From the NCBI GenBank assembly GCA_030145205.1, contig JAQYVZ010000030.1:1-32705 (forward strand): a stretch of 32,705 bases of DNA. The letters run 5' to 3'. Source of the stretch: Desulfuromonadales bacterium (lineage in GTDB: Bacteria > Desulfobacterota > Desulfuromonadia > Desulfuromonadales > BM103). The translations under genes and the position numbers were made by a program. Position 1 is the first letter of the stretch; the number at the start of each line of letters is the position of its first letter. Positions 1 through 7,313 of the stretch are shown here, piece by piece. The notes under the pieces are model-generated. The model was not told where the DNA came from. It did not search any database and saw nothing but the letters and a program-made list of their open reading frames with translations.

Positions 1-236
1 ACGCTGGGATCGAAGCCGGACTTCTTGACCGCCCAGAGATAGCATTCGTAGCGGTCACGGTCCTGTCGTTGCGGCGATTGTCCCGCGTTGGGGTAGAAGT
101 AGACTTCTGTCGATAATTGGGGTGCCGGGGCGACGTCTTGCGGGATCGCCACAGTTTGGTGTCCGGTCACCGGAGAACACGCTGCCAGGAAAACACTTGC
201 CGCCATGGCGGCTAGGAAAAATCTCGGCATGGACAT
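1..236 (-). CDS. Putative lipoprotein of the glycine-zipper type, 3' part outside the window
   Basis: Reading the minus strand from the ATG at 236 gives a signal sequence with a lipobox ending LAAC at Cys20, so the product should be lipidated and held in the cell envelope. The segment around residues 58-78 (DRDRYECYLWAVKKSGFDPS) resembles the conserved region that precedes the glycine-zipper membrane segment in YMGG-type envelope proteins; that zipper would lie beyond the window edge. A GGGGAGG ribosome-binding site lies five bases before the ATG, which decides the start. Only 78 codons are visible. It lies downstream of cpxP on the same strand, separated by a hairpin, so it may have its own promoter. 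The lipoprotein call is firm; the family call is from memory of the motif. Confidence 0.75.
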   Translation of the reverse strand, partial: MSMPRFFLAAMAASVFLAACSPVTGHQTVAIPQDVAPAPQLSTEVYFYPNAGQSPQRQDRDRYECYLWAVKKSGFDPS

Positions 237-322
237 GAGCACCTCCCCAGTTGAGTGTTTCTTGTCTCTCTAGAGTATAGACGGTTGAGCCGCAGTTTGG
301 TTGCCAACGCAAAATTAATGGA

Positions 323-345
323 GCGAGCCCGGCTGGCGGGCTCGC
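323..345 (-). terminator. Hairpin terminator after cpxP
   Basis: A perfect 9-bp inverted repeat (GCGAGCCCG at 323-331 and CGGGCTCGC at 337-345, five-base loop) begins 22 bases after the cpxP stop codon. In the minus direction it is followed after a few bases by a short T-rich stretch (311-318), so it is a plausible but not textbook Rho-independent terminator. Confidence 0.6.
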
Positions 346-366
346 GTCCAGTATCCGATGTTGCCG

Positions 367-933
367 TTACTCTTCGTCAGGTAGATCGCCGCCGCGCATG
401 AAGCCCCGACCCTTGTGATGCCCACGCCCTTCATGATGACCTTTGCCGCGCTTCTCCTGGTGCAATTCCCACAGTTTTTCCGCTTTCTCCTGTTGCTCCG
501 GGGTCAGCAAGGCCAGCATCTCCTGTTTGTGCTGGTTGCGGCTGGCGTGCATGTCGGTTTGCAGGTCGGCACTGGCCCGGGCCTTGGCGCGGAAGGCCTT
601 TTCATCAAAGTCCTGGCTATGAGACATGGCGCGGAGCTCCTCGCGGCTGGCCCGCATGGTTTCACGCATGGCCTGTCGTTCTGTCTGATGCTTCTCCCGC
701 AGGGTCTCAAGCTGTGCTTCCTGCTCTTCGGTCAGGTCGAGCGCCACCTTCATGAATTCGTGGTGACGATCCATGCGCTCCTCCTGCTGTTCGACATTCA
801 TCTTACCGGGGCCACGTTCACCTCTGGGGCCATCGCAGTCTTTGGGGCTGCAGCCACCGTTCCAGGCGAAGGCCGTGCCGCCGATCAGCAGGGCCGTGAG
901 AGTCATCGTCGAAATCAAAGTTGCTTTCTTCAT
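367..933 (-). CDS. cpxP: CpxP/Spy-family periplasmic stress protein
   Basis: A 188-residue exported protein with a signal peptide (about residues 1-23, ending AFA). The mature part is helical, charged and rich in Gln, Glu, Arg and Met. It carries the two LTxxQ motifs of the Spy/CpxP family (LTEEQ at 67-71, LTPEQ at 143-147). The C-terminus is a His/Gly/Arg-rich tail (about residues 160-180), a possible metal-binding stretch. Family members act as periplasmic chaperones and hold the sensor CpxA inactive until misfolded protein titrates them away. The divergent neighbours are cpxR and cpxA, and a CpxR box lies in the shared spacer, which supports the CpxP rather than a generic Spy assignment. 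An AGGAG site stands seven bases before the ATG. Confidence 0.88.
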   Translation of the reverse strand: MKKATLISTMTLTALLIGGTAFAWNGGCSPKDCDGPRGERGPGKMNVEQQEERMDRHHEFMKVALDLTEEQEAQLETLREKHQTERQAMRETMRASREELRAMSHSQDFDEKAFRAKARASADLQTDMHASRNQHKQEMLALLTPEQQEKAEKLWELHQEKRGKGHHEGRGHHKGRGFMRGGDLPDEE

Positions 934-999
934 GGTATTGCTCCTTGTCTGAAAAATGATCAGGTTTGTTGTTTGTGATGGTGTGACTTTACGACAAAC

Positions 1000-1028
1000 T
1001 ATCTAAAGTGTGGGTTAAGAGCTGTCAG
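1000..1028 (-). promoter_or_regulatory. Probable cpxP promoter
   Basis: On the minus strand CTGACA (1028-1023) is a 5/6 match to a -35 element and is followed after 17 bases by TAGATA (1005-1000), a weak -10. The CpxR box lies immediately upstream, where an activator would touch RNA polymerase. The -10 is poor, as is common at activator-dependent promoters. Confidence 0.45.
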
Positions 1029-1034
1029 GTTTGT

Positions 1035-1049
1035 GTAAAGTTTTGTAAA
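1035..1049. promoter_or_regulatory. CpxR box between divergent cpxP and cpxRA
   Basis: GTAAA at 1035-1039 and GTAAA at 1045-1049, separated by five bases, match exactly the enterobacterial CpxR consensus GTAAA-N(4-8)-GTAAA. The site lies upstream of the -35 of both divergent promoters, so phosphorylated CpxR could activate cpxP and its own operon from one operator. Confidence 0.8.
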
Positions 1050-1050
1050 C

Positions 1051-1079
1051 TTGGCGATGGGGTCATCTCCCTTTACAAT
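1051..1079 (+). promoter_or_regulatory. Probable cpxRA promoter
   Basis: TTGGCG (1051-1056, 4/6 match) and TACAAT (1074-1079, 5/6 match) are separated by 17 bases, a good sigma-70 arrangement. The CpxR box ends one base before the -35, and the cpxR start codon is 60 bases downstream of the -10. Confidence 0.55.
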
Positions 1080-1138
1080 TCTTAACATCGCCCGGCGCAG
1101 CTTGCCGTTATGATGTGGCTACATCAAACGGAGCGATT

Positions 1139-1843
1139 ATGAACCACATTCTGATTATTGACGATGACACTGAACTGTGCGAGCTGCTGTCTGAATATCT
1201 TGAAGGGCAGGGCTACGCCGTGCATGCCGTGCACCATGGTGTCCAGGGTGCCGACGAGGCCTTGGCCGGAGATTACGTTCTGGTGGTGCTGGATGTGATG
1301 CTGCCGGGGATGGATGGCTTCGACGTGTTGCGTAAGATCCGCGAGAGCAGTCGTCTGCCGGTGATCATGCTGACTGCACGTGGCGACGACATCGACCGGA
1401 TCGTTGGTTTGGAACTGGGTGCGGACGACTATTTGCCGAAGCCGTTCAACCCGCGCGAACTGGTGGCGCGCATCCGGGCGATTCAGCGTCGGGCCGAGAC
1501 ATCGCAGCCGTCGGCTGTGGATGCTTCTGCGGAACTGACCGTCGGTGACGTGACCCTTTGCCCGGCCAGCCGGTTGGTCAAACAAGCTGCAGAGTCGGTC
1601 GAACTGACCTCGGTAGAGTTCAACCTGCTGCATGTGTTGATGCTGCATGCCGGTGAGGTTGTCAACCGGGAAACCCTGGTCGAAGAGGTTCTGGGGCGGC
1701 GGCTGTCTGCTTATGATCGCAGTATCGATGTCCATGTCAGTGCCTTGCGCAAGAAGCTCGGCCACTCAGACGGCAGCACCGAAAGAATCCGGACGGTCCG
1801 TGGTGTCGGCTACCTCTATGCCAAACCGGAGGATGCCAGCTGA
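1139..1843 (+). CDS. cpxR: CpxR-type response regulator
   Basis: A 234-residue OmpR/PhoB-class transcription factor. The receiver domain (about 1-120) has the acidic pocket D9/D10, the phospho-acceptor D52 (VVLDVMLPG), the switch Thr79 and Lys101 (DDYLPKPFNPRELVARIRAI). The C-terminal winged-helix domain (about 135-230) includes VLGRRLSAYDRSIDVHVSAL and ends RTVRGVGYLY. The sequence follows E. coli CpxR closely, from the MNxIL start to the ELGADDYLPKPFN and EVLGxRL segments. An in-frame GTG exists at 1115, but the ATG at 1139 follows a GGAG site and matches the family's N-terminus. The TGA stop shares one base with the cpxA ATG, so the two are translated together. It should control cpxP and itself through the box at 1035-1049. 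Confidence 0.92.
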   Translation: MNHILIIDDDTELCELLSEYLEGQGYAVHAVHHGVQGADEALAGDYVLVVLDVMLPGMDGFDVLRKIRESSRLPVIMLTARGDDIDRIVGLELGADDYLPKPFNPRELVARIRAIQRRAETSQPSAVDASAELTVGDVTLCPASRLVKQAAESVELTSVEFNLLHVLMLHAGEVVNRETLVEEVLGRRLSAYDRSIDVHVSALRKKLGHSDGSTERIRTVRGVGYLYAKPEDAS

Positions 1844-3210
1844 TGCGTAGTTTGTACGTCAAGATTTTCCTGACCTTCCTGGTGACCATCTTTCTGGTGA
1901 TTCTGGCTGCTGTGATTCTGACGGTCGTGCGCGACCGGGAATTCGCGCTTTTGCCGCATCAGGATTTTGTCCGCAAGGCGATTACGGAAAACAGCCGGCA
2001 GATAATTTATGCTTACGAACACGATGGCATTGAGGCTGCCGACAAGGTCGTCCATGAACTGGAACGGCAGAGCAGTATACACATCACCCTGTTCGATGAG
2101 ATAGGGCGGCCACTGACCCATCGAAGGGTGGGCCGGCACATGGAAAGAATGGTGCAACAAGCCTTACGCACCGGTGAAGTGGTTTTCCCGAAAATGGGGG
2201 TGCGCAACCGCCTGGCCAGCGTGGTCCAGATGCCGAGCGGTCGAACCTATGTGGTGGGTGTCCGGTTGCCGAATCGGCCGCCAGCGGCTGGATTCGTTCG
2301 TAGCATTACCCACGGTTTCCTCGGCTGGCAGCTGCTGCTTCTGCTGGGGGTGGCGGCGCTGGCCTGTTTCTTCCTGGCGCGCTCATTGACGTCGCCGATC
2401 AGTCGGTTACGGCAGGCGACGCGCAGTTTCGCGGCCGGTGACCTGTCGACCCGGATCGGCGATGGTATCAAGGGCAGCAACGAGATTGCTGGCCTGGCCG
2501 GGGATTTTGATGATATGGCCGTAAAAATTGAAGACCTGGTTGACGCCCAACAACGCCTGCTGCGGGATATCTCGCACGAGCTGCGTTCACCGCTGGCGCG
2601 GCTCGGTATCGCCCTGGAGATGGCGCGCCAGGAGCAGGATCCGGAACAGCGCGACAAATCGTTGTTGCGGATCGAGCGGGAAACCGAGCGGATGAACGAG
2701 ATGATCGGTGAGCTGCTTCGCCTGACCCGACTCGACAGCGGCAGCGTCGAATTGCAGAAAGAGGAGTTTGACCTGTCCGGGTTGCTCGGCGAATTGATAC
2801 AGGATGCTAACTATGAAGCTGCGGCGCGTGCCTGCCAGGTGGTGTTGACGGCGCCGTCGGGTGCTTCCTGTGTGGGCTCCCGGGAGCTGTTGGGCCGTGC
2901 CTTCGAGAACGTGATCCGCAATGCGGTTCGTCATACCCCTGAGGGGAGTCAGATCAACGTTGAGCTGTCAGAAAAGGGCAGCGAGCTGTTGGTACGGGTG
3001 GCGGACCAGGGGCCAGGTGTCCCGGAAATTGCCCTCGACAAGTTGTTCAAGCCCTTCTTCCGGGTGGAAGCTGCCCGCGACCGGCAGAGCGGCGGCACCG
3101 GCATCGGCCTGGCGATCGCTGAGCGGGCGGTGAGCCTGCACGGTGGCAGCATTCGGGCCGCCAACCGGCCGGAGGGGGGGTTGCTGGTTGAGATCAGGTT
3201 GCCGGTTTAA
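1843..3210 (+). CDS. cpxA: CpxA-type sensor histidine kinase
   Basis: A 455-residue inner-membrane kinase, the partner of CpxR. It has TM1 at about 7-29, a periplasmic sensor domain of about 125 residues, TM2 at about 160-180, a HAMP linker, and a HisKA domain with phospho-acceptor His245 in DISHELRSPLARL. The ATPase domain carries the N box (ENVIRNAVRHTPEG), G1 (DQGPGVP), F box (FKPFFRVEAARDRQSGGTGIG) and G2. QQRLLRDISHELR and EAARDRQSGGTG are near-identical to E. coli CpxA, so the specific name is reasonable, although the periplasmic domain is diverged as usual. It would phosphorylate or dephosphorylate CpxR in response to envelope damage. The gene is followed by a repeat-bearing spacer and then a convergent gene. 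Confidence 0.88.
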   Translation: MRSLYVKIFLTFLVTIFLVILAAVILTVVRDREFALLPHQDFVRKAITENSRQIIYAYEHDGIEAADKVVHELERQSSIHITLFDEIGRPLTHRRVGRHMERMVQQALRTGEVVFPKMGVRNRLASVVQMPSGRTYVVGVRLPNRPPAAGFVRSITHGFLGWQLLLLLGVAALACFFLARSLTSPISRLRQATRSFAAGDLSTRIGDGIKGSNEIAGLAGDFDDMAVKIEDLVDAQQRLLRDISHELRSPLARLGIALEMARQEQDPEQRDKSLLRIERETERMNEMIGELLRLTRLDSGSVELQKEEFDLSGLLGELIQDANYEAAARACQVVLTAPSGASCVGSRELLGRAFENVIRNAVRHTPEGSQINVELSEKGSELLVRVADQGPGVPEIALDKLFKPFFRVEAARDRQSGGTGIGLAIAERAVSLHGGSIRAANRPEGGLLVEIRLPV

Positions 3211-3280
3211 AGGTGAAAAATGCTCACCACGAAGAGTGTGGAGAGCGCTGAGAAAGCCCAATCAAAATCAAAAATCAGGT

Positions 3281-3320
3281 CACCCTCACCCCAGCCCTCT
3301 CCCGTCAAGGGAGAGGGAGT
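3281..3320 (-). repeat. Dispersed palindromic repeat, unit A
   Basis: The core is a perfect 9-bp stem, CCCTCTCCC (3295-3303) with GGGAGAGGG (3309-3317), and a five-base loop. It is flanked by TCACCCTCACC. It is the reverse complement of the unit at 18029-18069, with a few changes. Confidence 0.85.
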
Positions 3321-3402
3321 CAAGCAGGAAAGTCGCTAAAAACCCCCATTCTCACTTAAAGAGAGATTAGCAGGGAACTTGGCAGGGAAGCTGCGAAGCA
3401 CG

Positions 3403-3440
3403 TCCCCTCTCCCCTGGCGGGAGAGGGTTAGGGTGAGGGG
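3403..3440 (-). repeat. Dispersed palindromic repeat, unit B
   Basis: The perfect stem CCCTCTCCC (3405-3413) and GGGAGAGGG (3419-3427), loop CTGGC, is followed by a TTAGGGTGAGGGG flank. The reverse complement matches the units at 18085-18120 and 19016-19068. Confidence 0.85.
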
Positions 3441-3506
3441 GCTCAGTGCTCCCCATGTCCTCAAAAGAGCACAGCGAACGAGTAGTACGCATATAGGAAT
3501 GGTTGT

Positions 3507-5006
3507 TTACGGCAACGGCGGGATCGGGTGCTGAATGCCATTCATTGCGCTGCCTTTCAGCATCGCCTTGATCTCTTCCGGCATCTTGCCGTCCCCTTTG
3601 GCCATGGCGCGCATCTGATCGCCGAGGTACGATTTCTCCACCAGGATCTTTAGCACCGCCTTCATGAACTCCTGCTTCCAGGGGGTGAGCTCATGGAGGT
3701 TCTGGAACTTGTGCATGTAGAATTTCTGCGCGGCCTTGCCCAGCTCCCGTTCCAACTCCTGCATGGTCATGTTGTTCGGCTTGATCACCGGCTCAACCAG
3801 GTTGTACTTGCGGTAATCCTTGGTTGCTACGTATTTCTCCAACTCCGGGTAGAGCTCGGCGTAGGGCCAGGGGGCGATGGCGAGGAAAAAGGCCATGTCG
3901 GGGTTGTAGTGTTTGGCCAGTTCGACTGTCTCCGCGATCGATTCCGGAGTGTCGTCCGGCATGCCAAGCACGAAGGAGGTCTCCGAGACGATGTCGGCGG
4001 CGTTGATGATGTCGATCGCCTGCTTCGACTGGCTCACCTCGGTCTCTTTATTGAACAGGTCGAGGGTCGCCTGATCGCCGGCCTCTACGCCGACGTAGAT
4101 ATGTTCGACTCCCGCCGCGCGGTACTTGTCCATGATGTCGGCATCACGCAGGATGTCATCCACGCGGGTCTCCATCAGCAGCTTGACCGGCACCTGACGG
4201 GCGATCATCAGGTCGAGAATCCCTTCCCAGCGTTCGCGGTTGTAAGTCGGCAGTTCGTCGGCCAGCATGGCCACTTCCACACCATAACGGCTGCTCAGTA
4301 GCTCCAGCTCGGCAACGAAGTTCTCCGGGCTGCGCCCTCGCCAGCTTTGTTCCCAGAAGAGTTGCTGCGAGCAGAAGGAGCATTGCGACATGCAGCCGCG
4401 CGCCGAGGAGACGATCGCCAGGCGGGCGTCGTTCTTGGCGAAATACTTGTAGATCGGCCACTCCACCAGGTCCCAGGCGGTCGGCAGGGCGTCCAGGTCG
4501 TGAATGTTGGGGCGTTTCGGGGTGGTGATGATCTGACCGTCGCAGGAAAACACCAAGCCGCGCACCTTGGCCGGGTCGTCGTTGGCGTTCAGGCAGTGCA
4601 GCAGCTCCGGCAGGGTGACTTCCCCCTCGCCGCGCACGATATAGTCGATGGTGGCCGCATCCGCCTGCAGCAGTTCGTCAAAGCAGAAGGTGGCGTGGAC
4701 GTTGCCGAGCACGGTCACCACCTCCGGGTTGACCTGCTTGGCCAGTTGCAACAGATCGACCGCATGGACAATGGATGCAGTGTAAGCCGTGGTCGCCACC
4801 ACGTCCGGGCGGAAGTCCTCGAGCCGCTGTTTGATCTCGTCCCAATCGTGCCAGAGCGCCATGGCGTCGTAGTAGTCGACCTCGAAGCCCGCCTCTCGCA
4901 GGGCGCCGGCAATATAGACAAATCCCACGTTCAGCCAGGTTCCGGCTGATTCAACCACGCCTGAATGGTAAGGCGGTGTAATGAGGGCGACGCGTTGCAG
5001 ATTCAT
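3507..5006 (-). CDS. BchE-like B12-binding radical SAM enzyme, module A
   Basis: A 499-residue cytoplasmic enzyme with an N-terminal cobalamin-binding Rossmann domain (about 1-170, with VRGEGE at 124-129) and a radical SAM barrel. The Fe4S4 ligands are C205, C209 and C212 (CMSQCSFC). Features I recall from BchE, the anaerobic Mg-protoporphyrin monomethyl ester cyclase, run along its whole length: an N-terminal PxYxxGxxEsAGxW, CSFCSQxxFW, DILRD, LFNKET, PWPYAEL, KYNLVEPVIKP and FYMxK. It is a clear paralogue of the protein at 15208-16692. It is the last gene of module A, 25 bases after the ccsA-like gene. No chlorophyll gene is nearby, so the substrate is unlikely to be Mg-protoporphyrin; a porphyrin or heme used by the neighbouring cytochrome system is an inference. 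Confidence 0.85.
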   Translation of the reverse strand: MNLQRVALITPPYHSGVVESAGTWLNVGFVYIAGALREAGFEVDYYDAMALWHDWDEIKQRLEDFRPDVVATTAYTASIVHAVDLLQLAKQVNPEVVTVLGNVHATFCFDELLQADAATIDYIVRGEGEVTLPELLHCLNANDDPAKVRGLVFSCDGQIITTPKRPNIHDLDALPTAWDLVEWPIYKYFAKNDARLAIVSSARGCMSQCSFCSQQLFWEQSWRGRSPENFVAELELLSSRYGVEVAMLADELPTYNRERWEGILDLMIARQVPVKLLMETRVDDILRDADIMDKYRAAGVEHIYVGVEAGDQATLDLFNKETEVSQSKQAIDIINAADIVSETSFVLGMPDDTPESIAETVELAKHYNPDMAFFLAIAPWPYAELYPELEKYVATKDYRKYNLVEPVIKPNNMTMQELERELGKAAQKFYMHKFQNLHELTPWKQEFMKAVLKILVEKSYLGDQMRAMAKGDGKMPEEIKAMLKGSAMNGIQHPIPPLP

Positions 5007-5031
5007 AGATGACTCGTTTTGTCCTTTTTGC

Positions 5032-5853
5032 CTATCCTACCATATATTGCGAGTGCTGGCTTTTCACGAAATAGGGGATGATGAAGAAAGCGACGATCGA
5101 GAACAGGAACGACAGGATGATGTACCAGGTCGAAAACGCCTTGCTCCACTTGAAGGTAATCCGGCCGTGCAGGTAGAGGCCGTACACCAGCCAGACGACC
5201 AGCGACCAGGTCTCGGTGGGATCCCACGACCAGTAGTGCCCCCACGAGTTGTTGGCCCAAATCGAACCGGTGATGATCATGATGGTCAAGGTGATGAAGC
5301 TGAAGGCGACCAGCCGGTAAGCGTAGTCGTCCAGCACATCTACCGATGGCAGCCTGGTCAGAAATCCTTGCTGCGGATCGCGGCGATCTTTCAGCAGCTG
5401 GGCGATCGACAGGGCAACCGCCACCAGCATGCCGGAGACGGTCAGCTTGGCAAAGACGATATGCACCAGCAGCCAGGCGCTCTGCAGGGTTGGCGACAAC
5501 GCCTTGAGTTCGGTCGAGCCCATCAAGGCGAAGCCCATCATCACGAAAGCGAGCGGCATGACAATGGCGCCGAGGTGGACGAACATGCGGATGCGCCACT
5601 GCAGCAGCAGGAAGAAGGTCACCGCAATCCAGACGTTCGACGAGAGAATCTCGTAGGTGCTCACATAGGGACCGTGGCCGGCCGCGCTCCAGCGCAAACC
5701 CAGCGAGATGCTGTGCAGGGCCAGACCAATCAGGGCCAGAATCGTCCCAAGCTTGCGCGACTTGTCGTGCGAGAAGGCGAGCGCGCTGATGTAGGCGATC
5801 GAACTGAAAATATAGCTGGCCAGGGCCAGCCAGAAAAAGAGGGCGGCGGTCAT
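5032..5853 (-). CDS. ccsA: CcsA/ResC-family heme-handling membrane protein, module A
   Basis: A 273-residue polytopic inner-membrane protein with about seven or eight helices. The tryptophan-rich heme-handling signature WGHYWSWDPTETWSLVVWLV lies at about 205-230 and the conserved HSISLGLRW segment near residue 47. In System II cytochrome c maturation, CcsA (ResC) and CcsB (ResB) carry heme across the membrane and attach it to CxxCH motifs. The ATG overlaps the upstream resB stop codon in an ATGA junction, so the two are translationally coupled and should form one complex. The length suits a separate CcsA rather than a fused CcsBA. It differs clearly from the module B homologue outside the WWD region. 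Confidence 0.9.
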   Translation of the reverse strand: MTAALFFWLALASYIFSSIAYISALAFSHDKSRKLGTILALIGLALHSISLGLRWSAAGHGPYVSTYEILSSNVWIAVTFFLLLQWRIRMFVHLGAIVMPLAFVMMGFALMGSTELKALSPTLQSAWLLVHIVFAKLTVSGMLVAVALSIAQLLKDRRDPQQGFLTRLPSVDVLDDYAYRLVAFSFITLTIMIITGSIWANNSWGHYWSWDPTETWSLVVWLVYGLYLHGRITFKWSKAFSTWYIILSFLFSIVAFFIIPYFVKSQHSQYMVG

Positions 5854-7286
5854 GCCTGCGGCCTTTCCTTTTGGAGTTCACGAATCTGTTCATCAAAACG
5901 TGCCCGGAACGAAGCTTTGTACTTTTCGGTGATCGCGCCGATCACGATCTTCTGTTGACCATCTTCCCGCAAAATCGACACCCAACAGCGCTCCGGCACC
6001 CAGAAATAGGTGATCAACAGACCGACCAGCAGCAGCGCGAAGCTGGCGAAAATCACCGGGACCCCCGCATCACGCACCACTAAATAAGAAGTGTACGGCT
6101 TCAGGCTGTCGAAGCGCAGTGTCAGGCCTTCGACGCTGAGAGTGCTGCCACCGAAAAGGACTCCCTGGAAGCGGCGGCCGTCCATCGATTCCGAGGTGAC
6201 CTTGATCAGGCTGACCGGGTGCTTCAGCGCCAGCTCTGCCAGTCCGTCGATCTGCTTGAGCTGGTCGGTGTGCAGCTCCATCAGGAGCGCCATTCGTACG
6301 CCGGGGGGGACCAGGCGGGTGGTCATCTTCAGTTGGCCAGGGTCTTTCGGCAGGACGAAGTGCGCGGCACCTTTTACTTCGGTGCCTCGATTGTCGGTGA
6401 TTGTCAGGCCGGCGACAAAGCCGTTGCGGCTGCCTTGGTAAATGGTTCGGCCGTGGGTTTTTAAGGGGTTGTTGACCGCGATCCGCTCCGCACCAAGCAG
6501 TTGCCCGCCTTTGTCATAAAGGCGCACTTCGCTGGCGCGCTGTCGGGCTTTACCCGGTTGCCAGTAGCTCAGGTCAGGGTGGTCCAGCTCCAGGGTGAAA
6601 TCGTCAGCGTCCCAGGTGAAAAGCGGTTCTGGCGAGTTGCGCTGGAACTTCTGCGTGCCCGCCTCAAACCGTTCCCCCGGAGTCAGCTCCAGGTAGCCGG
6701 CATGGCGGGTCGCGAAGCTGAGCAATGCGCCGAGCAGCACCACGAAGAAGGTCAGGTGAAAGAACAGCACGCCCCAGTGGCCCGCTTCGTGGCGGCTAGC
6801 GTAGAGGCGGATTTCCTGGTTGGTCTGCTCCGTTTTGACCCTGTAGCCGTTCTGTCTCAGGTGCTTGCAAAGTTGTGCGCTGTCCAGATCGGCAACGTCG
6901 AGCCGGGCGTGGCAGGGTAGACCCTCAATCTCATGTGCGCTGCGGAACGCCTGCAGGGCGTGCTGCTGGCGCTGCCCCTTGCGTAGCATCAGCACGCAGG
7001 CGGCACCCAGGTTGATCACCAGAAAGAGGACGGCAAGGAAAAAGGGGTTGTCCAGGTCGCCGGGGCTGCCGACGCCGATACGGTCGAGCCAGAGCAGGAA
7101 CCAGGGGGCAGTTTCGCCGTCGCCGGGCAGGGCCGCGCGTTGCGCAACGATAGCACGCTGCGCCACCAGCAGGGTGAGCAGAGCCATCAGGATGAAGGAG
7201 AGTTTAAGTCCGCCGAGGAATTCGAGCAGCTTCGTGCCGGAGAAGCCCGGCTGCTGTACGGCAGAAATGTTTTTCCGCAACAGCAT
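5850..7286 (-). CDS. resB: ResB/CcsB-family cytochrome c biogenesis protein, module A
   Basis: A 478-residue protein with the ResB layout. Two N-terminal membrane helices (about 26-45 and 80-103) come first. A third helix near 173-192 (HWGVLFFHLTFFVVLLGALLSF) carries conserved His residues. A large periplasmic domain (about 195-405) and a final helix (about 408-430, VIFASFALLLVGLLITYFW) follow. ResB works with CcsA as the System II synthetase that keeps the apocytochrome thiols and heme together during ligation. The gene lies 27 bases after the 7-heme cytochrome gene on the same strand and overlaps ccsA. An AGGAG site precedes the ATG by about seven bases. Confidence 0.9.
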   Translation of the reverse strand: MLLRKNISAVQQPGFSGTKLLEFLGGLKLSFILMALLTLLVAQRAIVAQRAALPGDGETAPWFLLWLDRIGVGSPGDLDNPFFLAVLFLVINLGAACVLMLRKGQRQQHALQAFRSAHEIEGLPCHARLDVADLDSAQLCKHLRQNGYRVKTEQTNQEIRLYASRHEAGHWGVLFFHLTFFVVLLGALLSFATRHAGYLELTPGERFEAGTQKFQRNSPEPLFTWDADDFTLELDHPDLSYWQPGKARQRASEVRLYDKGGQLLGAERIAVNNPLKTHGRTIYQGSRNGFVAGLTITDNRGTEVKGAAHFVLPKDPGQLKMTTRLVPPGVRMALLMELHTDQLKQIDGLAELALKHPVSLIKVTSESMDGRRFQGVLFGGSTLSVEGLTLRFDSLKPYTSYLVVRDAGVPVIFASFALLLVGLLITYFWVPERCWVSILREDGQQKIVIGAITEKYKASFRARFDEQIRELQKERPQA

Positions 7287-7313
7287 GTTGGGAACTCCTG
7301 TCGGTTGAAGCGC

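Larger units (their letters stand above)
3211..3506. other. Convergent spacer with palindromic repeats, no gene
   Basis: The stretch separates the convergent ends of cpxA and the radical SAM gene. I see no coding frame with a ribosome-binding site. It holds two copies of a dispersed palindromic repeat (3281-3320 and 3403-3440), whose strong hairpins could act as transcription barriers for both strands; neither is followed by a T-run. Confidence 0.7.

Noticed and set aside
55-312. 85-codon minus-strand frame at the window start
   Set aside because: It overlaps, in another frame, the lipoprotein gene ending in the left edge, which has the lipobox, the family motif and the ribosome-binding site.
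415-978. Long plus-strand open frame over cpxP
   Set aside because: It is the antisense shadow of cpxP, which has a signal peptide, LTxxQ motifs and a good ribosome-binding site on the minus strand.
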